A program made the position numbers and the translations under genes. Source: Succinivibrio sp. (lineage in GTDB: Bacteria > Pseudomonadota > Gammaproteobacteria > Enterobacterales > Succinivibrionaceae). From it: a stretch of DNA of 64,000 bases. The first letter of the stretch is position 1; each line of letters opens with the position of its first letter. Below the pieces are notes generated by a model, which was given only the letters and a program-made list of their open reading frames with translations, searched no databases and was not told the DNA's origin. The stretch is from positions 1-64,000 of the forward strand of contig JAFUGP010000188.1 in assembly GCA_017469335.1 (NCBI GenBank). Direction: 5' to 3'. Below, piece after piece: positions 18,732 to 28,930 of the stretch.

Positions 18732-18767
18732 AAAAATGCTGTGGTGGAGACATCGCGGCATTTTTTG
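18732..18767 (+). terminator. Intrinsic terminator after rpmA
   Basis: AAAAATGC (18732-18739) pairs with GCATTTTT (18758-18765), with further pairing inside; the distal arm doubles as the T-run. It lies 50 nt past rpmA and 95 nt before obgE, so obgE probably depends on read-through or its own promoter. Confidence 0.65.
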
Positions 18768-18822
18768 TTTGTACCGTCGTCGCGTCCGACAAGGCTGCAG
18801 GAATTGGCGCCTGTCAGGCTGA

Positions 18823-20007
<1,185 letters not shown>

Positions 20008-20010
20008 TTC

Positions 20011-20598
20011 ATGTCTGATAAGAACTTCACGCAGGCAGCAGGTGAGGCACCTGTGCTGCTGAGCATAGAACTGGTGGCGGCCGTGGCCGATAATCTGGTC
20101 ATCGGCAGGGACGGTGACATGCCCTGGCATATTTCCGCCGATCTCAGGCATTTTAAGGAACTGACCACCGGGCAGAGTGTGCTCATGGGCAGACGTACCT
20201 TGGAGAGTATGGGCAACAAACCGCTGCCGAGGAGGCAGAACCTGCTTTTAAGCCGTACTTTGTCCACTGTTCCCGCGGGCGTGGAACTCTTTCACAGCCC
20301 CCAGGCGGCGGTACGCCGGGTGCTTGCACAGGGCGCCAGGAGACTTATGATCATCGGCGGTGCGGATCTCTACCGGGAGTTTTTGCCGTTTTGCCGTCTG
20401 CTGCATCTGACCTTGGTGCACCTGTCTCCCGCAGGCGACACCTTTTTTCCCGCATACGACGCATTGGGCTTTCGCTGCATCTCCCGTGAGGAACATGCAG
20501 ACGAGAGCGGCCTGTCTTATTCTTTCGTTACCTTAGAGCGTGAAGAGGGGGCGGAGAGCGTTTTTTGGCAGTGGCTGAATCAGACCCGGGAGGGCTGA
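20011..20598 (+). CDS. folA: Dihydrofolate reductase
   Basis: Reduces dihydrofolate to tetrahydrofolate with NADPH. The signature region is VIGRDGDMPWHISADLRHFK, containing the catalytic Asp of ADL. The NADPH site includes MGRRTLESMG and MIIGGADLYREF. At 195 residues it is ~35 longer than E. coli FolA, mostly through an extra ~17 N-terminal residues and a longer C terminus. It starts 3 bp after obgE, so it is likely co-transcribed. Its end overlaps apaH tail to tail by 19 bp. Confidence 0.92.
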   Translation: MSDKNFTQAAGEAPVLLSIELVAAVADNLVIGRDGDMPWHISADLRHFKELTTGQSVLMGRRTLESMGNKPLPRRQNLLLSRTLSTVPAGVELFHSPQAAVRRVLAQGARRLMIIGGADLYREFLPFCRLLHLTLVHLSPAGDTFFPAYDALGFRCISREEHADESGLSYSFVTLEREEGAESVFWQWLNQTREG

Positions 20599-21422
20599 GC
20601 GGATTTGACCTTTTCCACTTTGGAGAACTCCGGACTCCAGTAGCTCAGAGCGCCGCCCCACACGCAACCGGTGTCGAGGGCCTTCATGTCGTGGCGCGGA
20701 CACTTGCCACCTAAGGCGGCCCAGTGCCCGAAAATCAAGGTCGCGTTCTTTTTCTTGAGTTTGACGTCCGAGCAGAACTGAAACCAGGGATACAGTCCTT
20801 CCTTGGCCGCATCCTCTACCGAGGTGGAACTGTGGCCGTAGTCGAGTTTGAGATCCTTGCTCATCAGTCGCATGCGGGTGAACACGTTGATGATGAAACG
20901 CCAGCGCTCCATGCCCTGCAAATCGTTATGCCAGCTTACCGGGGAGTCCTGATACATGTTGCGCAGCAGCACCGGCCGGCGCACCGGATCGCGCAGGATC
21001 TTGGAAACCTCCTTGGAGAGTTTTTTGGCCAGACTAAGCTCCCAGGCCGGATAGATGCCGGCATGGCTCATGGCCAGATGCAGATCTTCATCAACTATGA
21101 AAAAAGGCAGATTGCAGTAGTACTCCACAATCTCGTTTAAGTTGGGGGCGTTGAGCACCACCTCCAGATTGTCGCGCGGTCTTATCTCCCGGATGCCGGC
21201 GCAGACGGCAAGAAAGTTGAGGTCGTGGTTGCCCAGTACCGCGCGCACCGCGGAGCCCAGGCCCATCACGGCATTGAGGGTCTTGACCGGCTCGGGACCG
21301 CGTCCCAGCAAATCGCCGGTCAGCCAGAGCTGGTCTTTGGCGCCGTCAAAGTGTACCTTATCGAGGATCTTCATGAATTCCTCGTAGCAGCCGTGCAGAT
21401 CGCCGATGCAGTACACTGCCAT
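20580..21422 (-). CDS. apaH: Symmetrical bis(5'-nucleosyl)-tetraphosphatase
   Basis: Hydrolyses Ap4A to two ADP, and in vivo also removes Np4 caps. The metallophosphatase motifs are GDLHGCYEEF, GDLLGRGP and LGNHDLNFLAV, followed by MSHAGIYPAW. At 280 residues it matches ApaH of E. coli. It converges on folA. Confidence 0.95.
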   Translation of the reverse strand: MAVYCIGDLHGCYEEFMKILDKVHFDGAKDQLWLTGDLLGRGPEPVKTLNAVMGLGSAVRAVLGNHDLNFLAVCAGIREIRPRDNLEVVLNAPNLNEIVEYYCNLPFFIVDEDLHLAMSHAGIYPAWELSLAKKLSKEVSKILRDPVRRPVLLRNMYQDSPVSWHNDLQGMERWRFIINVFTRMRLMSKDLKLDYGHSSTSVEDAAKEGLYPWFQFCSDVKLKKKNATLIFGHWAALGGKCPRHDMKALDTGCVWGGALSYWSPEFSKVEKVKSAQPSRV

Positions 21423-21540
21423 GGTAGTTGCTCCTTAGTGCTCTCAAATCATACCAGAGTGAGCATAACGCAGCTCTGGGCGCAATGCCGTGCTCAAGGG
21501 CACGATCCCGCGATGCAAAAAGTGCCTGCCGCGGCAGGGA

Positions 21541-22653
21541 TTACTTGAGATTCAGCCACCAGCGCTCGGTGACAAAGTCCTCATCAAGATAAGGCACGCT
21601 CTGACCTATCAGCGGGGTGAGCAGGCGGTAGGAGGCGCGCTCCGAGCTTTTTAAGAGCCTGTCCAACGGCTCGCGCCAGCTGTGGTTGGCCATCACGAAC
21701 TTGCTGTTATGCACCGGTATCAACGCTTTGGCATGCAGTTCCTCGGCTGCCCTGGCCACCTCCTCGGGAAACATGTGTACGTTGGGCCACTGCTCATCGT
21801 ATTGTCCGTCCTCCAAGACGGCCAGATCAAAGGGACCGTACTGCTCTCCTATCTGGGCGAAGTGACGGCCGTAACCGCCATCGCCGCTGTAGAAGATCCG
21901 CGCGGAGCCCAGTTTTAAGGCATAAGAGCAGGTCAGGGTCTGATTGGGGCTGAAGGCCCGGCCGCTGAAGTGCCGGGCAGGCAGCAGCGTCAGTTGCAGA
22001 TCGTCGGCTAAGCTGACGCTTTGCTGCCAGTCCAGCTCATGGATGATTTCTCTGGCATAGCCCCAGCGCTCGAAATACTCGCCTATTCCCAGGGGGCATA
22101 CCACCTGCTTTACCTTGCCGACCAGAGCTCTGAGGGTGGGATAGTCCAGGTGATCCCAGTGATCGTGGGAAATGATGAGCACGTCCAGTTGGGGGAAATC
22201 CTCGGGCCTGTAGATATCGCTACCGGGAAATGCCTTGATCATGAAGGAAAAGGGTGAGGCGTGTCCGCTCAGGATGGGATCGGCCAGCAGACGGTAACCC
22301 CCGCTTTGCACCAAGAAAGTGGAATGACCCAACCAGACCAGCACCTGCTCCTGCGGTTTTAGACTGAGCAGATCGGTGCGCTTTGAGGGCAGGGGTTTCT
22401 CCGGCTGCAGTTCCTCACGCGAGCCAAACAGAAAATCCCACCAGGCCTTGAGGCCGCTGCCCTTGATTTTATTGACTATGGGCTCTGAGGGTACAAAGGC
22501 GCCGTTTTGGTAGTGAGGAGAGGACTGAATCAGCCGGGCTCGTTGCTCTGAGGGGGCCAGATCAAGTTGAGGACGCAGGCAGAACACATACCAGGATATG
22601 CCTCCTGCCAGAGCGAGCAGCAGCAGAACTGACAGAACGATTTTAGTGGACAT
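21541..22653 (-). CDS. Membrane-anchored metallo-beta-lactamase-fold hydrolase (NAPE-PLD-like)
   Basis: 370 residues with one N-terminal membrane/signal-anchor segment (IVLSVLLLLALAGGISWYVF) and a metallo-beta-lactamase domain. The metal motif is SHDHWDHLD, and later ligands lie in YSGDGGYG and PVHNSKF. The WLGHSTFLVQSGG start and overall order match the NAPE-PLD/RomA-like subgroup. The substrate is unknown; phospholipid- or lactone-type esters are possible. ATG 22653 (MSTKIVL) is preferred over 22683 because GAGG lies just upstream. Confidence 0.82.
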   Translation of the reverse strand: MSTKIVLSVLLLLALAGGISWYVFCLRPQLDLAPSEQRARLIQSSPHYQNGAFVPSEPIVNKIKGSGLKAWWDFLFGSREELQPEKPLPSKRTDLLSLKPQEQVLVWLGHSTFLVQSGGYRLLADPILSGHASPFSFMIKAFPGSDIYRPEDFPQLDVLIISHDHWDHLDYPTLRALVGKVKQVVCPLGIGEYFERWGYAREIIHELDWQQSVSLADDLQLTLLPARHFSGRAFSPNQTLTCSYALKLGSARIFYSGDGGYGRHFAQIGEQYGPFDLAVLEDGQYDEQWPNVHMFPEEVARAAEELHAKALIPVHNSKFVMANHSWREPLDRLLKSSERASYRLLTPLIGQSVPYLDEDFVTERWWLNLK

Positions 22654-22804
22654 GAAAACCTCGTCGAATTTGTGGCAAATCACCTAGGTGATCATAGAAG
22701 CCTCAGGTGCGCTATGCCAAGTCCCGGGGCTGAAAAATCAGAGCGGCGCTGTAAGCTAATTTGGCGCATGTTCTGGGGCGTGCCTTTATTGCAGAGTACT
22801 TATT

Positions 22805-22813
22805 TGCTAGAAT
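22805..22813 (+). promoter_or_regulatory. Candidate extended -10 promoter for dnaG
   Basis: TGCTAGAAT is a good extended -10 element (TAGAAT at 22808-22813), about 145 nt before the dnaG start. No convincing -35 hexamer is seen. Confidence 0.35.
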
Positions 22814-22958
22814 AAAGAGCAGTTTTGTTGATATAACATGCGGATTTTCATAAAAAAAGCTGTACAACAGTGGCGCTGGTGTTTGCAGCCTTGCGCGGTT
22901 GCGCTCTCCGCGCCTTTTCCCCTAATTTCAGTTATGCCCCCAGGCAGGGAAGCCATGC

Positions 22959-24788
22959 ATGCCGAGGATAGTTAAAGGTTTTGTCAGCGAGCGGCTTTTG
23001 CCGGCCGTGGCCATAGAAGATTACATCGACCAGTTCGTCAAACTCAAGAAGTCAGGCAGCAGCTACAAGTGCTGCTGCCCCTTCCATCATGAGAAAACGC
23101 CCTCTTTCAACGTCAGCCCCAGCAAGCAGATGTTTTATTGCTTTGGCTGCAAGGAACATGGCAATGCTCTTGATTTTCTCATGAAGTACAAAAATCTGGG
23201 CTTTATTGATGCCGTCGAGGAACTGGCGGCTTACGCCGGAGTTCAGGTTGAGTACGAGCAGGGCGGGGCCCCGGACAGCTCGGATAAATTCAAGGCGTTC
23301 TACGAGATCATGGACCGCTGCGCGACCTTGTTTACCCGTGTGCTGTTAGAGGAGCGCGGTAAAAGCGGTTTTGAGTACTTTACAAAAGAGCGCGGACTCA
23401 CGCGGGAGAGCATAGTCAGGTACCGTCTGGGCTTTGCTCCCGAGGACTGGCATTTTTTGGAGCGTGAGCTGTGCCGCTCAGAACAGGAACAGCGACTTTT
23501 GGTGCAGCTGGGCATGCTGGTTGAGCGCGACGGCAAGCGCTTTGGCATGTATCGCAACCGGGTGATGATCCCCATTTTCGACCGCAAGGGCAGGGTGATA
23601 AGTTTCGGCGGCCGCACCTTGGGTGATGACAAGCCCAAGTACCTTAATACCAAGGAAAGCCCCATCTACCGCAAGCGCAATGAGCTGTTCGGTCTGTATG
23701 AGGCGCTGCGTGACAATAACAACCGCCCCGGGCGTATGGTGATAGTCGAAGGTTATATGGACGTGATTTCATTGCGTCAGGCCGGTCTGTCCTGTGCGGT
23801 GGCCTCCCTGGGGACGGCCACTACCACCGAGCAGTTCAAGCTGATGTTCCGCTACACCAAAAAGCTGGTCTGCTGCTATGACGGCGACAACGCCGGGCGT
23901 ATGGCCGCCTGGCATGCCTTGAATACGGTCACGCCGGTGCTGACCGATGATGTGGAGATCCGCTTTGCTTTTCTGCCCCCCGAGGACGATCCCGACTCGC
24001 TGGTACGCGGCAAGGGGCTAGCGGCTTTCAATGAGTTTTTGGACAAGTCTCTGAGCTATCCAGAATTTCTGGTCAGCCACGAGCAGGGTCTTTATCACTT
24101 AGATGATCCTGCTCAGATGAGCAGGTTCATATCGGGGTGCCTCGGTGAGATCCGCAAAATCCCGCTCAAGGCACTGCAGCTGGTGTGTCTGCAGACACTC
24201 TCCGGTCCTAGCCGTACCGAATACCGGGTACTTTATGATCTGTTCACAAGTGAGACGCCCCCAGAACCCGAACCGGTGCCGGAGCGGACACCTGCCTCCA
24301 CAGGCGGGATACTGTCAACCCCCATGCGCAGTCTGATTGCCTTTATTCTGCAACAGCCGACCGTTGTGGGACATGTGTACCAGGATTTTGCCCTGGCTGA
24401 GGCGGTTGAGCTGTGCCGCAGACTTGAGGTGCGCGGCAGTGAAGAGCTGGCATCTCTGGTGGAATTTATCTGGCAGTCCTTCACGAGCGGAGCTCCCGCG
24501 CCCACCCCGGCGGTATTGCTGGAGCGGGTACGCGGCACCGAGCGGGAGAAAACTTTCAGGTTGCTGGCCGCCGCGCCGTTGGGTACTCTGCGCTATAACG
24601 GTGAGGAGCCTGAGGAGCGCAGTGTGGAGGAACGGGTGAATATGCTGGCCGAACTTATAGGGGCCGTGCTCAGTCAGGCGCTCTCCGGCAGGGCGCAGCT
24701 GCTGCGGGAGCGGGCCTCTGCACTTAATCAGGCCCAATGGCAGGAGTTTACCCTGATAGAGCGCGGGCTCAAGCAGTTGGGGCACTGA
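22959..24788 (+). CDS. dnaG: DNA primase
   Basis: Makes RNA primers at the replication fork. The N-terminal CHC2 zinc finger is CCCPFHHEKTPSFNV...YCFGC, the TOPRIM catalytic core has VEGYMDVISL (Glu) and CCYDGDNAGRMA (DxD-like), and a C-terminal DnaB-interaction domain follows (from about residue 450). The 609 residues are slightly longer than E. coli DnaG (581). It is not flanked by rpsU or rpoD: a hydrolase gene lies upstream and tRNA-Ile2 downstream. GGGAAG lies upstream of the ATG. Confidence 0.95.
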   Translation: MPRIVKGFVSERLLPAVAIEDYIDQFVKLKKSGSSYKCCCPFHHEKTPSFNVSPSKQMFYCFGCKEHGNALDFLMKYKNLGFIDAVEELAAYAGVQVEYEQGGAPDSSDKFKAFYEIMDRCATLFTRVLLEERGKSGFEYFTKERGLTRESIVRYRLGFAPEDWHFLERELCRSEQEQRLLVQLGMLVERDGKRFGMYRNRVMIPIFDRKGRVISFGGRTLGDDKPKYLNTKESPIYRKRNELFGLYEALRDNNNRPGRMVIVEGYMDVISLRQAGLSCAVASLGTATTTEQFKLMFRYTKKLVCCYDGDNAGRMAAWHALNTVTPVLTDDVEIRFAFLPPEDDPDSLVRGKGLAAFNEFLDKSLSYPEFLVSHEQGLYHLDDPAQMSRFISGCLGEIRKIPLKALQLVCLQTLSGPSRTEYRVLYDLFTSETPPEPEPVPERTPASTGGILSTPMRSLIAFILQQPTVVGHVYQDFALAEAVELCRRLEVRGSEELASLVEFIWQSFTSGAPAPTPAVLLERVRGTEREKTFRLLAAAPLGTLRYNGEEPEERSVEERVNMLAELIGAVLSQALSGRAQLLRERASALNQAQWQEFTLIERGLKQLGH

Positions 24789-24859
24789 TGGCGGTACGGT
24801 TCAAGTACACTGTCAGGCAGGGTGCGGGACCTTTCCGCCATGTCCTGTGAGCTGGTGTA

Positions 24860-24887
24860 TTGCACAGCACCTTGCATAGGGTATAAT
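24860..24887 (+). promoter_or_regulatory. tRNA-Ile2 promoter
   Basis: TTGCAC (24860-24865), 16-nt spacer, perfect TATAAT (24882-24887), then a GC-rich discriminator (ACGCACGC) typical of stringently controlled stable-RNA promoters. The tRNA begins 9 nt after the -10, so the leader is almost absent. Confidence 0.8.
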
Positions 24888-24895
24888 ACGCACGC

Positions 24896-24972
24896 GGCCC
24901 ATTAGCTCAGTTGGTTAGAGCAGACGACTCATAATCGTTTGGTCCCCTGTTCGAGTCAGGGATGGGCCACCA
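24896..24972 (+). tRNA. tRNA-Ile2 (CAU anticodon, lysidine type)
   Basis: 77 nt with encoded CCA. Acceptor GGCCCAT/ATGGGCC; anticodon stem GACGA/TCGTT around loop CTCATAA, so anticodon CAT. The acceptor stem and anticodon arm match E. coli ileX (GGCCC..., CGACTCATAATCG) rather than elongator Met tRNA (GGCTACG), so it should carry Ile after TilS makes lysidine at position 34. Confidence 0.85.
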
Positions 24973-25030
24973 CCTCATTGTTGAGCCGTCCGCTCAAACT
25001 TCACCGGTACCAATATGGCCTGTCGCGTGC

Positions 25031-26401
25031 TTACCTGCGCTTTAAAAGCTTGAGCAGCACTTCCAACTTAAAGGTGTAGGGGAACATGTCAAAGGCGCTG
25101 ATGCCCTGAAGTTCAAAACCTGACTCAAGCAGTCGGGGCAGTTCCCGCAACAGCGCTTTTTGTTCACAGTAGATGGCACTGACCCTGGTGCCGGGTACCA
25201 GAGCTCTCAAAAGCTGTAACCCCTCATCTCCCAGGCCCTTGCGCGGGGGATCGGCGATGACCGCCGCGGGGGCAGATCCCGGCTGTGGCCTGAACGCGGC
25301 CAGATCGGCACAGACAAAGCTTACGTTGTCTATGCCGTTGAGTATGGCATTATTCCGTGCTACGTGCACTGAGGGTGCCGCCAGTTCAACCCCGGTAACC
25401 CTGCCAAAACGTCGGGCCAAGGGCAGGGTCATGGTACCGATGCCGCAGCACAGATCCCAGGCAGTGCCCTTAGGGTTGCTGCCGGCGTGCTCAAGAGCCT
25501 CCCGGTAGAGCAGTTCTGCCACCTGTGGGTTGACCTGGGTGAAGGTATGGGGCTTGAGAAAAAACTCGTGGGAGAGCAGCGTGAACAGCGCATGATCGTG
25601 GGGACCCAGGCAGCGCAGAGTGCCCTTTAGCACGCTGTTGCCGGGCTCTTCATTGACACACAGGTAGCAGGCGGCAACCTGATGCTCTGCGCCAAGCCGC
25701 GAAAGTTCCTGTTCAAAGGACAAAGGCGGTGGCGCGGTCAGACCCAGTTGCGCAACCAGAGTTCCCGTGCCGTTATCCCGGATGAGCAGATGCCGCAGTA
25801 TCCCCAGGCCGCTGCGCTCGTCATAGGCCTCAAGCGCGTGCTCCTGGCACAGCCTGAGCAGGGATGAGGCAAACGCATTGACGGCAGCAGTCTCCTGGGG
25901 GCAGCAGTCCACCGGGCAGAGCGTATGCGAGAGCGGGGCGTAGAAGCCTAATTTCGCCTTACCCTCAGCTCCCTTGGCAAAGTAGCGTATGCTTTTGTGC
26001 CGTGAGCCCTGCACCTGCGGCGCGGGGCGCAGCTGCACCTCCACCGGGGGCGCGGACGTATGACTGAGGACTTTTTCCAGAGCTTCTTTGAGTCTGCCAA
26101 ATTTAAACTGCAGCTGAGCATTATAGTCAAAGCTGTACAGGGGGCAGCCGCCGCAGTGCTCTCCGAGCGGACAGGGGGAGAGGTTGCGCCGGGGATGAGC
26201 CTTTTCAACGCTCAGCAGACGCCCCGGGGAGAAACGCGCGTGGGGCGTGTAGGGAAGTCCCGGGGCAAAGGTGATCCTCTCGCCGGGGAGCGCGCCGCGG
26301 ATGCAGTAACATTGACCGCTGAGGTTGACCAAGCCTTCGCCGTGATCATTAAGCCCCTGCACTGTGCCCGTGCAGGATTCGGGCAATACGGTGGCGGTCA
26401 T
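25031..26401 (-). CDS. rlmD: RlmD-type RNA (uracil-C5) methyltransferase with variant catalytic motif
   Basis: 456 residues: a TRAM domain (about residues 5-60), a [4Fe-4S] cluster motif CPLGEHCGGCPLYSF with a distal Cys in LCPVDCCPQ, and a Rossmann methyltransferase domain (WDLCCGIGTMTLPLARRFG; IADPPRKGL). E. coli RlmD methylates U1939 of 23S rRNA. Here the catalytic-Cys region is YCEQKALLREL instead of the usual S-C-N-P, and the C-terminal motif is FDMFPYTFKLE rather than DMFPHTGHLE, though both the Cys and the Glu remain. The enzyme is probably active, but its target may differ. Start 26401 is chosen because GGAG precedes it and MTATVLPESC leads into TRAM; longer in-frame starts exist. Confidence 0.75.
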   Translation of the reverse strand: MTATVLPESCTGTVQGLNDHGEGLVNLSGQCYCIRGALPGERITFAPGLPYTPHARFSPGRLLSVEKAHPRRNLSPCPLGEHCGGCPLYSFDYNAQLQFKFGRLKEALEKVLSHTSAPPVEVQLRPAPQVQGSRHKSIRYFAKGAEGKAKLGFYAPLSHTLCPVDCCPQETAAVNAFASSLLRLCQEHALEAYDERSGLGILRHLLIRDNGTGTLVAQLGLTAPPPLSFEQELSRLGAEHQVAACYLCVNEEPGNSVLKGTLRCLGPHDHALFTLLSHEFFLKPHTFTQVNPQVAELLYREALEHAGSNPKGTAWDLCCGIGTMTLPLARRFGRVTGVELAAPSVHVARNNAILNGIDNVSFVCADLAAFRPQPGSAPAAVIADPPRKGLGDEGLQLLRALVPGTRVSAIYCEQKALLRELPRLLESGFELQGISAFDMFPYTFKLEVLLKLLKRR

Positions 26402-26535
26402 GACTAATCTCCAGACAGCTCTTGAGCCCGCGCGGCGTTGTTCGGTGCGGCGGACGAAATATGCTATGATACAACGTGATTTTAACAAGTGAGCGCCTTC
26501 TGTGGCAGAGTAAGGCGTCTCTAGGGAGTAAAAAT

Positions 26536-27072
26536 ATGCGAATCAATGCTCTTGCCGCCACCCTCACTACTGTTGCGGCCTTAGGCGCCCTGACCCTTAA
26601 TGGCTGCACCAATCCCACCAGCACCGCCGGCACGGTGAGTTCCTACTACGACGGAACCCTGACCGGCATTGAGATGATCGACATCGATGCCCAGGAGTAT
26701 GACAGCACCACCAATGCCCTGTTAGGCGCCATAGGCGGTGCCATCATCGGCAACCTGCTCAACAAGCACAGCACCGGGACTCTGGTGGGCGCCGGTTTAG
26801 GCGGCGCAGCGGCAGGTCTGGGCTCCTCGGCGGCTAACCGTCAGGACGGTCTGAGACTGTCGGTCAATACTGAGGCCGGCAACATGATTGTGGACGTGCC
26901 GTTTTCCTGCCAGTACCGCGTAGGTCAGAAAGTACGGGTGATTTCAGGCGGCGGCGCCGCGCCGGTGCAGGTCTACAGCCAGGGTGCTTACCGCACTGCC
27001 ACCGTACAGAGTAAGTCTGAGTGCCCCACCAGATACAGCGCTTACAAGCAGGGACAGCAACTCAACGACTGA
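26536..27072 (+). CDS. Glycine-zipper outer-membrane lipoprotein (SlyB/Pcp-like)
   Basis: 178 residues. Lipoprotein signal with lipobox LNGC (Cys near residue 24). A glycine-zipper segment follows (ALLGAIGGAIIGNLLNKH, GAGLGGAAAGLGSSAA), and then a small beta domain with VPFSCQYRVGQKVRV, as in the 17-kDa antigen/SlyB group. Such proteins sit in the outer membrane and help envelope integrity under stress. ATG 26536 is used because AGGGAGT lies upstream and the signal peptide begins there. Confidence 0.85.
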   Translation: MRINALAATLTTVAALGALTLNGCTNPTSTAGTVSSYYDGTLTGIEMIDIDAQEYDSTTNALLGAIGGAIIGNLLNKHSTGTLVGAGLGGAAAGLGSSAANRQDGLRLSVNTEAGNMIVDVPFSCQYRVGQKVRVISGGGAAPVQVYSQGAYRTATVQSKSECPTRYSAYKQGQQLND

Positions 27073-27099
27073 GATCCGGCACGTTAGGTCAATACCAAA

Positions 27100-27148
27100 G
27101 CCGCGCCTGACTCCCGTTATTACGGGGGCTACGGCGCGGCAGTTTTTT
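27100..27148 (+). terminator. Intrinsic terminator after the glycine-zipper lipoprotein
   Basis: Outer stem GCCGCGCC (27100-27107)/GGCGCGGC (27133-27140) with an inner CTCCCG/CGGGGG stem, then AGTTTTTT. Confidence 0.85.
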
Positions 27149-27178
27149 GTGCGCTGCCCAAGGTGAAGGATGCGGCGC

Positions 27179-28786
27179 TTAATTCTCGCCTAAGGATGCT
27201 TTGAGCGCAGGTGAGTAGATCTCCAGTCCGCTGCGGCGGCGCTTGGCCACATACATGGCATCATCGGCCTGCTTGGCTAAGGCGTGCAACCTGAAGTTAT
27301 GGTCCTCGGTGTAGGACAGACCGGCACTGACACTTAAGTCGCGCATTTTGTCCATTTTACTGAAGTCTTCCTGCACCTTGGCCACGAAGCGCCGTGAGGT
27401 CTGCTCCAGCTCAGGCAGTTTTCGGCCGGCAATAAACACGATGAACTCATCCCCGCCGATGCGGGTGGGTATGACCTGCTCATCACCGAACACTTCACGG
27501 ATGATTTCGGCGACCTTGCGCAGGGCGTCATCTCCGATGTCATGTCCATATACGTCATTGAGGTGCTTGAAGTTATTGAGATCAATGTAGAGAATTGCAT
27601 CCGTGCTGCCTTCCTTACGCAATTTGGCGGCATGCTCGAAGAAGTAGCGGCGGTTGAACAAGCCGGTGAGCGGATCGGTCTGGGCCTGAAGTTTAAGCTG
27701 CCTGGCCACCTCATGTTCGGCGGTGGTATCGTTGAAGATGGCAATGGTGCCTAAGGGGCAGGCAAACACGTCGTTGAGCTGCTTTTTATCGATTTTAAGC
27801 CAGACTGTCTGGCCACCGGGGGCAGAAAGATGGATCTCATCGGCGTTGTCCTCTCCTACCTGCCAGCCGTTGGCGAATAACAAAGTCATGATCTGCTCAT
27901 GTGTGAGGGACAAGGCTTTTTCCTTGTCTATGCCGAAATAGCGCATGAAACTGCTGTTGATGTTCTTGACCTTTCCCTCAAGATCGAAGGTGATGGTCGC
28001 AAAGGGCATGCAGTCAAGCAGCATCTGCATCTCTTCGGAGAGGTTGAGAAAATCCGTGTAGTCATGGGCAATGCCCACGGTACCCATGACCTGATCCTTA
28101 TCGTCAAACAGCGGGGCTTTCCAGGTTTTGAACTTGCGCATGCCCTGCTTGCTTTTAACGGTTTCCATGAAGACCCCGCGTTTGCGGGATTCCATCACCC
28201 CCAGATCGGTTTCCATGCAGACGAACTCACCCTGGGCATATTCGGCCGGCGAGAGGTCCCAGATATAGGAGTGCCCCTTGCCTCTGATCTGCTCTTTGGT
28301 CTTGCCTACGGCCGTACAAAAACTGTCGTTGATCTCCAGATGGGCGCCTTCGGCATCCTTAAACCAGATGAGCGAGGGGGAGGCGTCTATGACCGACTGC
28401 AGCATGATGTTGTTGAGGTCGCGCTCACGTCTGAGGGCGAAGGTTCTGAGTTTATGGCGCCAACGGGAGGAAAGTTCCAAACCGCCTTCACCGTCCGTCC
28501 AGATGTCATCGGCCTGATGCCACATCTCCTCGGTAGGACGGGCATTCCCCGGAACTATGAAGATAAATTCCGTGCCCTTGCGGGTGTAACGGCGCAGGGA
28601 ATCGAGTTTGGGCAGATGCTCGGGATCCAGAAAAACGACATCATCCTCGCTGATCTGAGCCTCCTCCTGAGGCAAGCCCTGCTGCACCTCGTGGGTGAAA
28701 TGTTCCAGAGGCTCGGTATGCTCGATGAGCTCTTTTAAGGTGGGGTTGGAGGAGATAAGCCTAAAATGCAGGACCTTTTCAAACAT
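27179..28786 (-). CDS. PAS-PAS-GGDEF diguanylate cyclase
   Basis: Makes cyclic di-GMP from two GTP. Of 535 residues, ~120 N-terminal residues are of unknown fold. PAS1 begins near VIDASPSLIWFKDAEG (about 132), PAS2 near LLDCMPFATITFDLEG (about 255), and a GGDEF domain spans about 370-520 with an intact GGDEF at 444-448. No RxxD inhibitory site is seen just before it (residues read VIPTRI), so product feedback through the I-site is probably absent. No EAL domain or membrane segment. It is the last gene of a minus-strand block with a response regulator and a FIST hybrid kinase. Confidence 0.9.
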   Translation of the reverse strand: MFEKVLHFRLISSNPTLKELIEHTEPLEHFTHEVQQGLPQEEAQISEDDVVFLDPEHLPKLDSLRRYTRKGTEFIFIVPGNARPTEEMWHQADDIWTDGEGGLELSSRWRHKLRTFALRRERDLNNIMLQSVIDASPSLIWFKDAEGAHLEINDSFCTAVGKTKEQIRGKGHSYIWDLSPAEYAQGEFVCMETDLGVMESRKRGVFMETVKSKQGMRKFKTWKAPLFDDKDQVMGTVGIAHDYTDFLNLSEEMQMLLDCMPFATITFDLEGKVKNINSSFMRYFGIDKEKALSLTHEQIMTLLFANGWQVGEDNADEIHLSAPGGQTVWLKIDKKQLNDVFACPLGTIAIFNDTTAEHEVARQLKLQAQTDPLTGLFNRRYFFEHAAKLRKEGSTDAILYIDLNNFKHLNDVYGHDIGDDALRKVAEIIREVFGDEQVIPTRIGGDEFIVFIAGRKLPELEQTSRRFVAKVQEDFSKMDKMRDLSVSAGLSYTEDHNFRLHALAKQADDAMYVAKRRRSGLEIYSPALKASLGEN

Positions 28787-28930
28787 TGCGCTACTCCGAA
28801 AAAGGCGGCAGTCCGTCAGGGGCGCCGCAGGACATTATGTAGGCATTCTCGCACATGCATGTGCAGGTGTAGTGCGTGCGCCGTCTAATATACGGCACTT
28901 GCCCGGGACGGGTGAGGGCGCACTCAGATC

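Noticed and set aside
27899..28738. 279-residue plus-strand frame within the diguanylate cyclase gene
   Set aside because: Shadow of the GGDEF/PAS gene with no recognisable domain.
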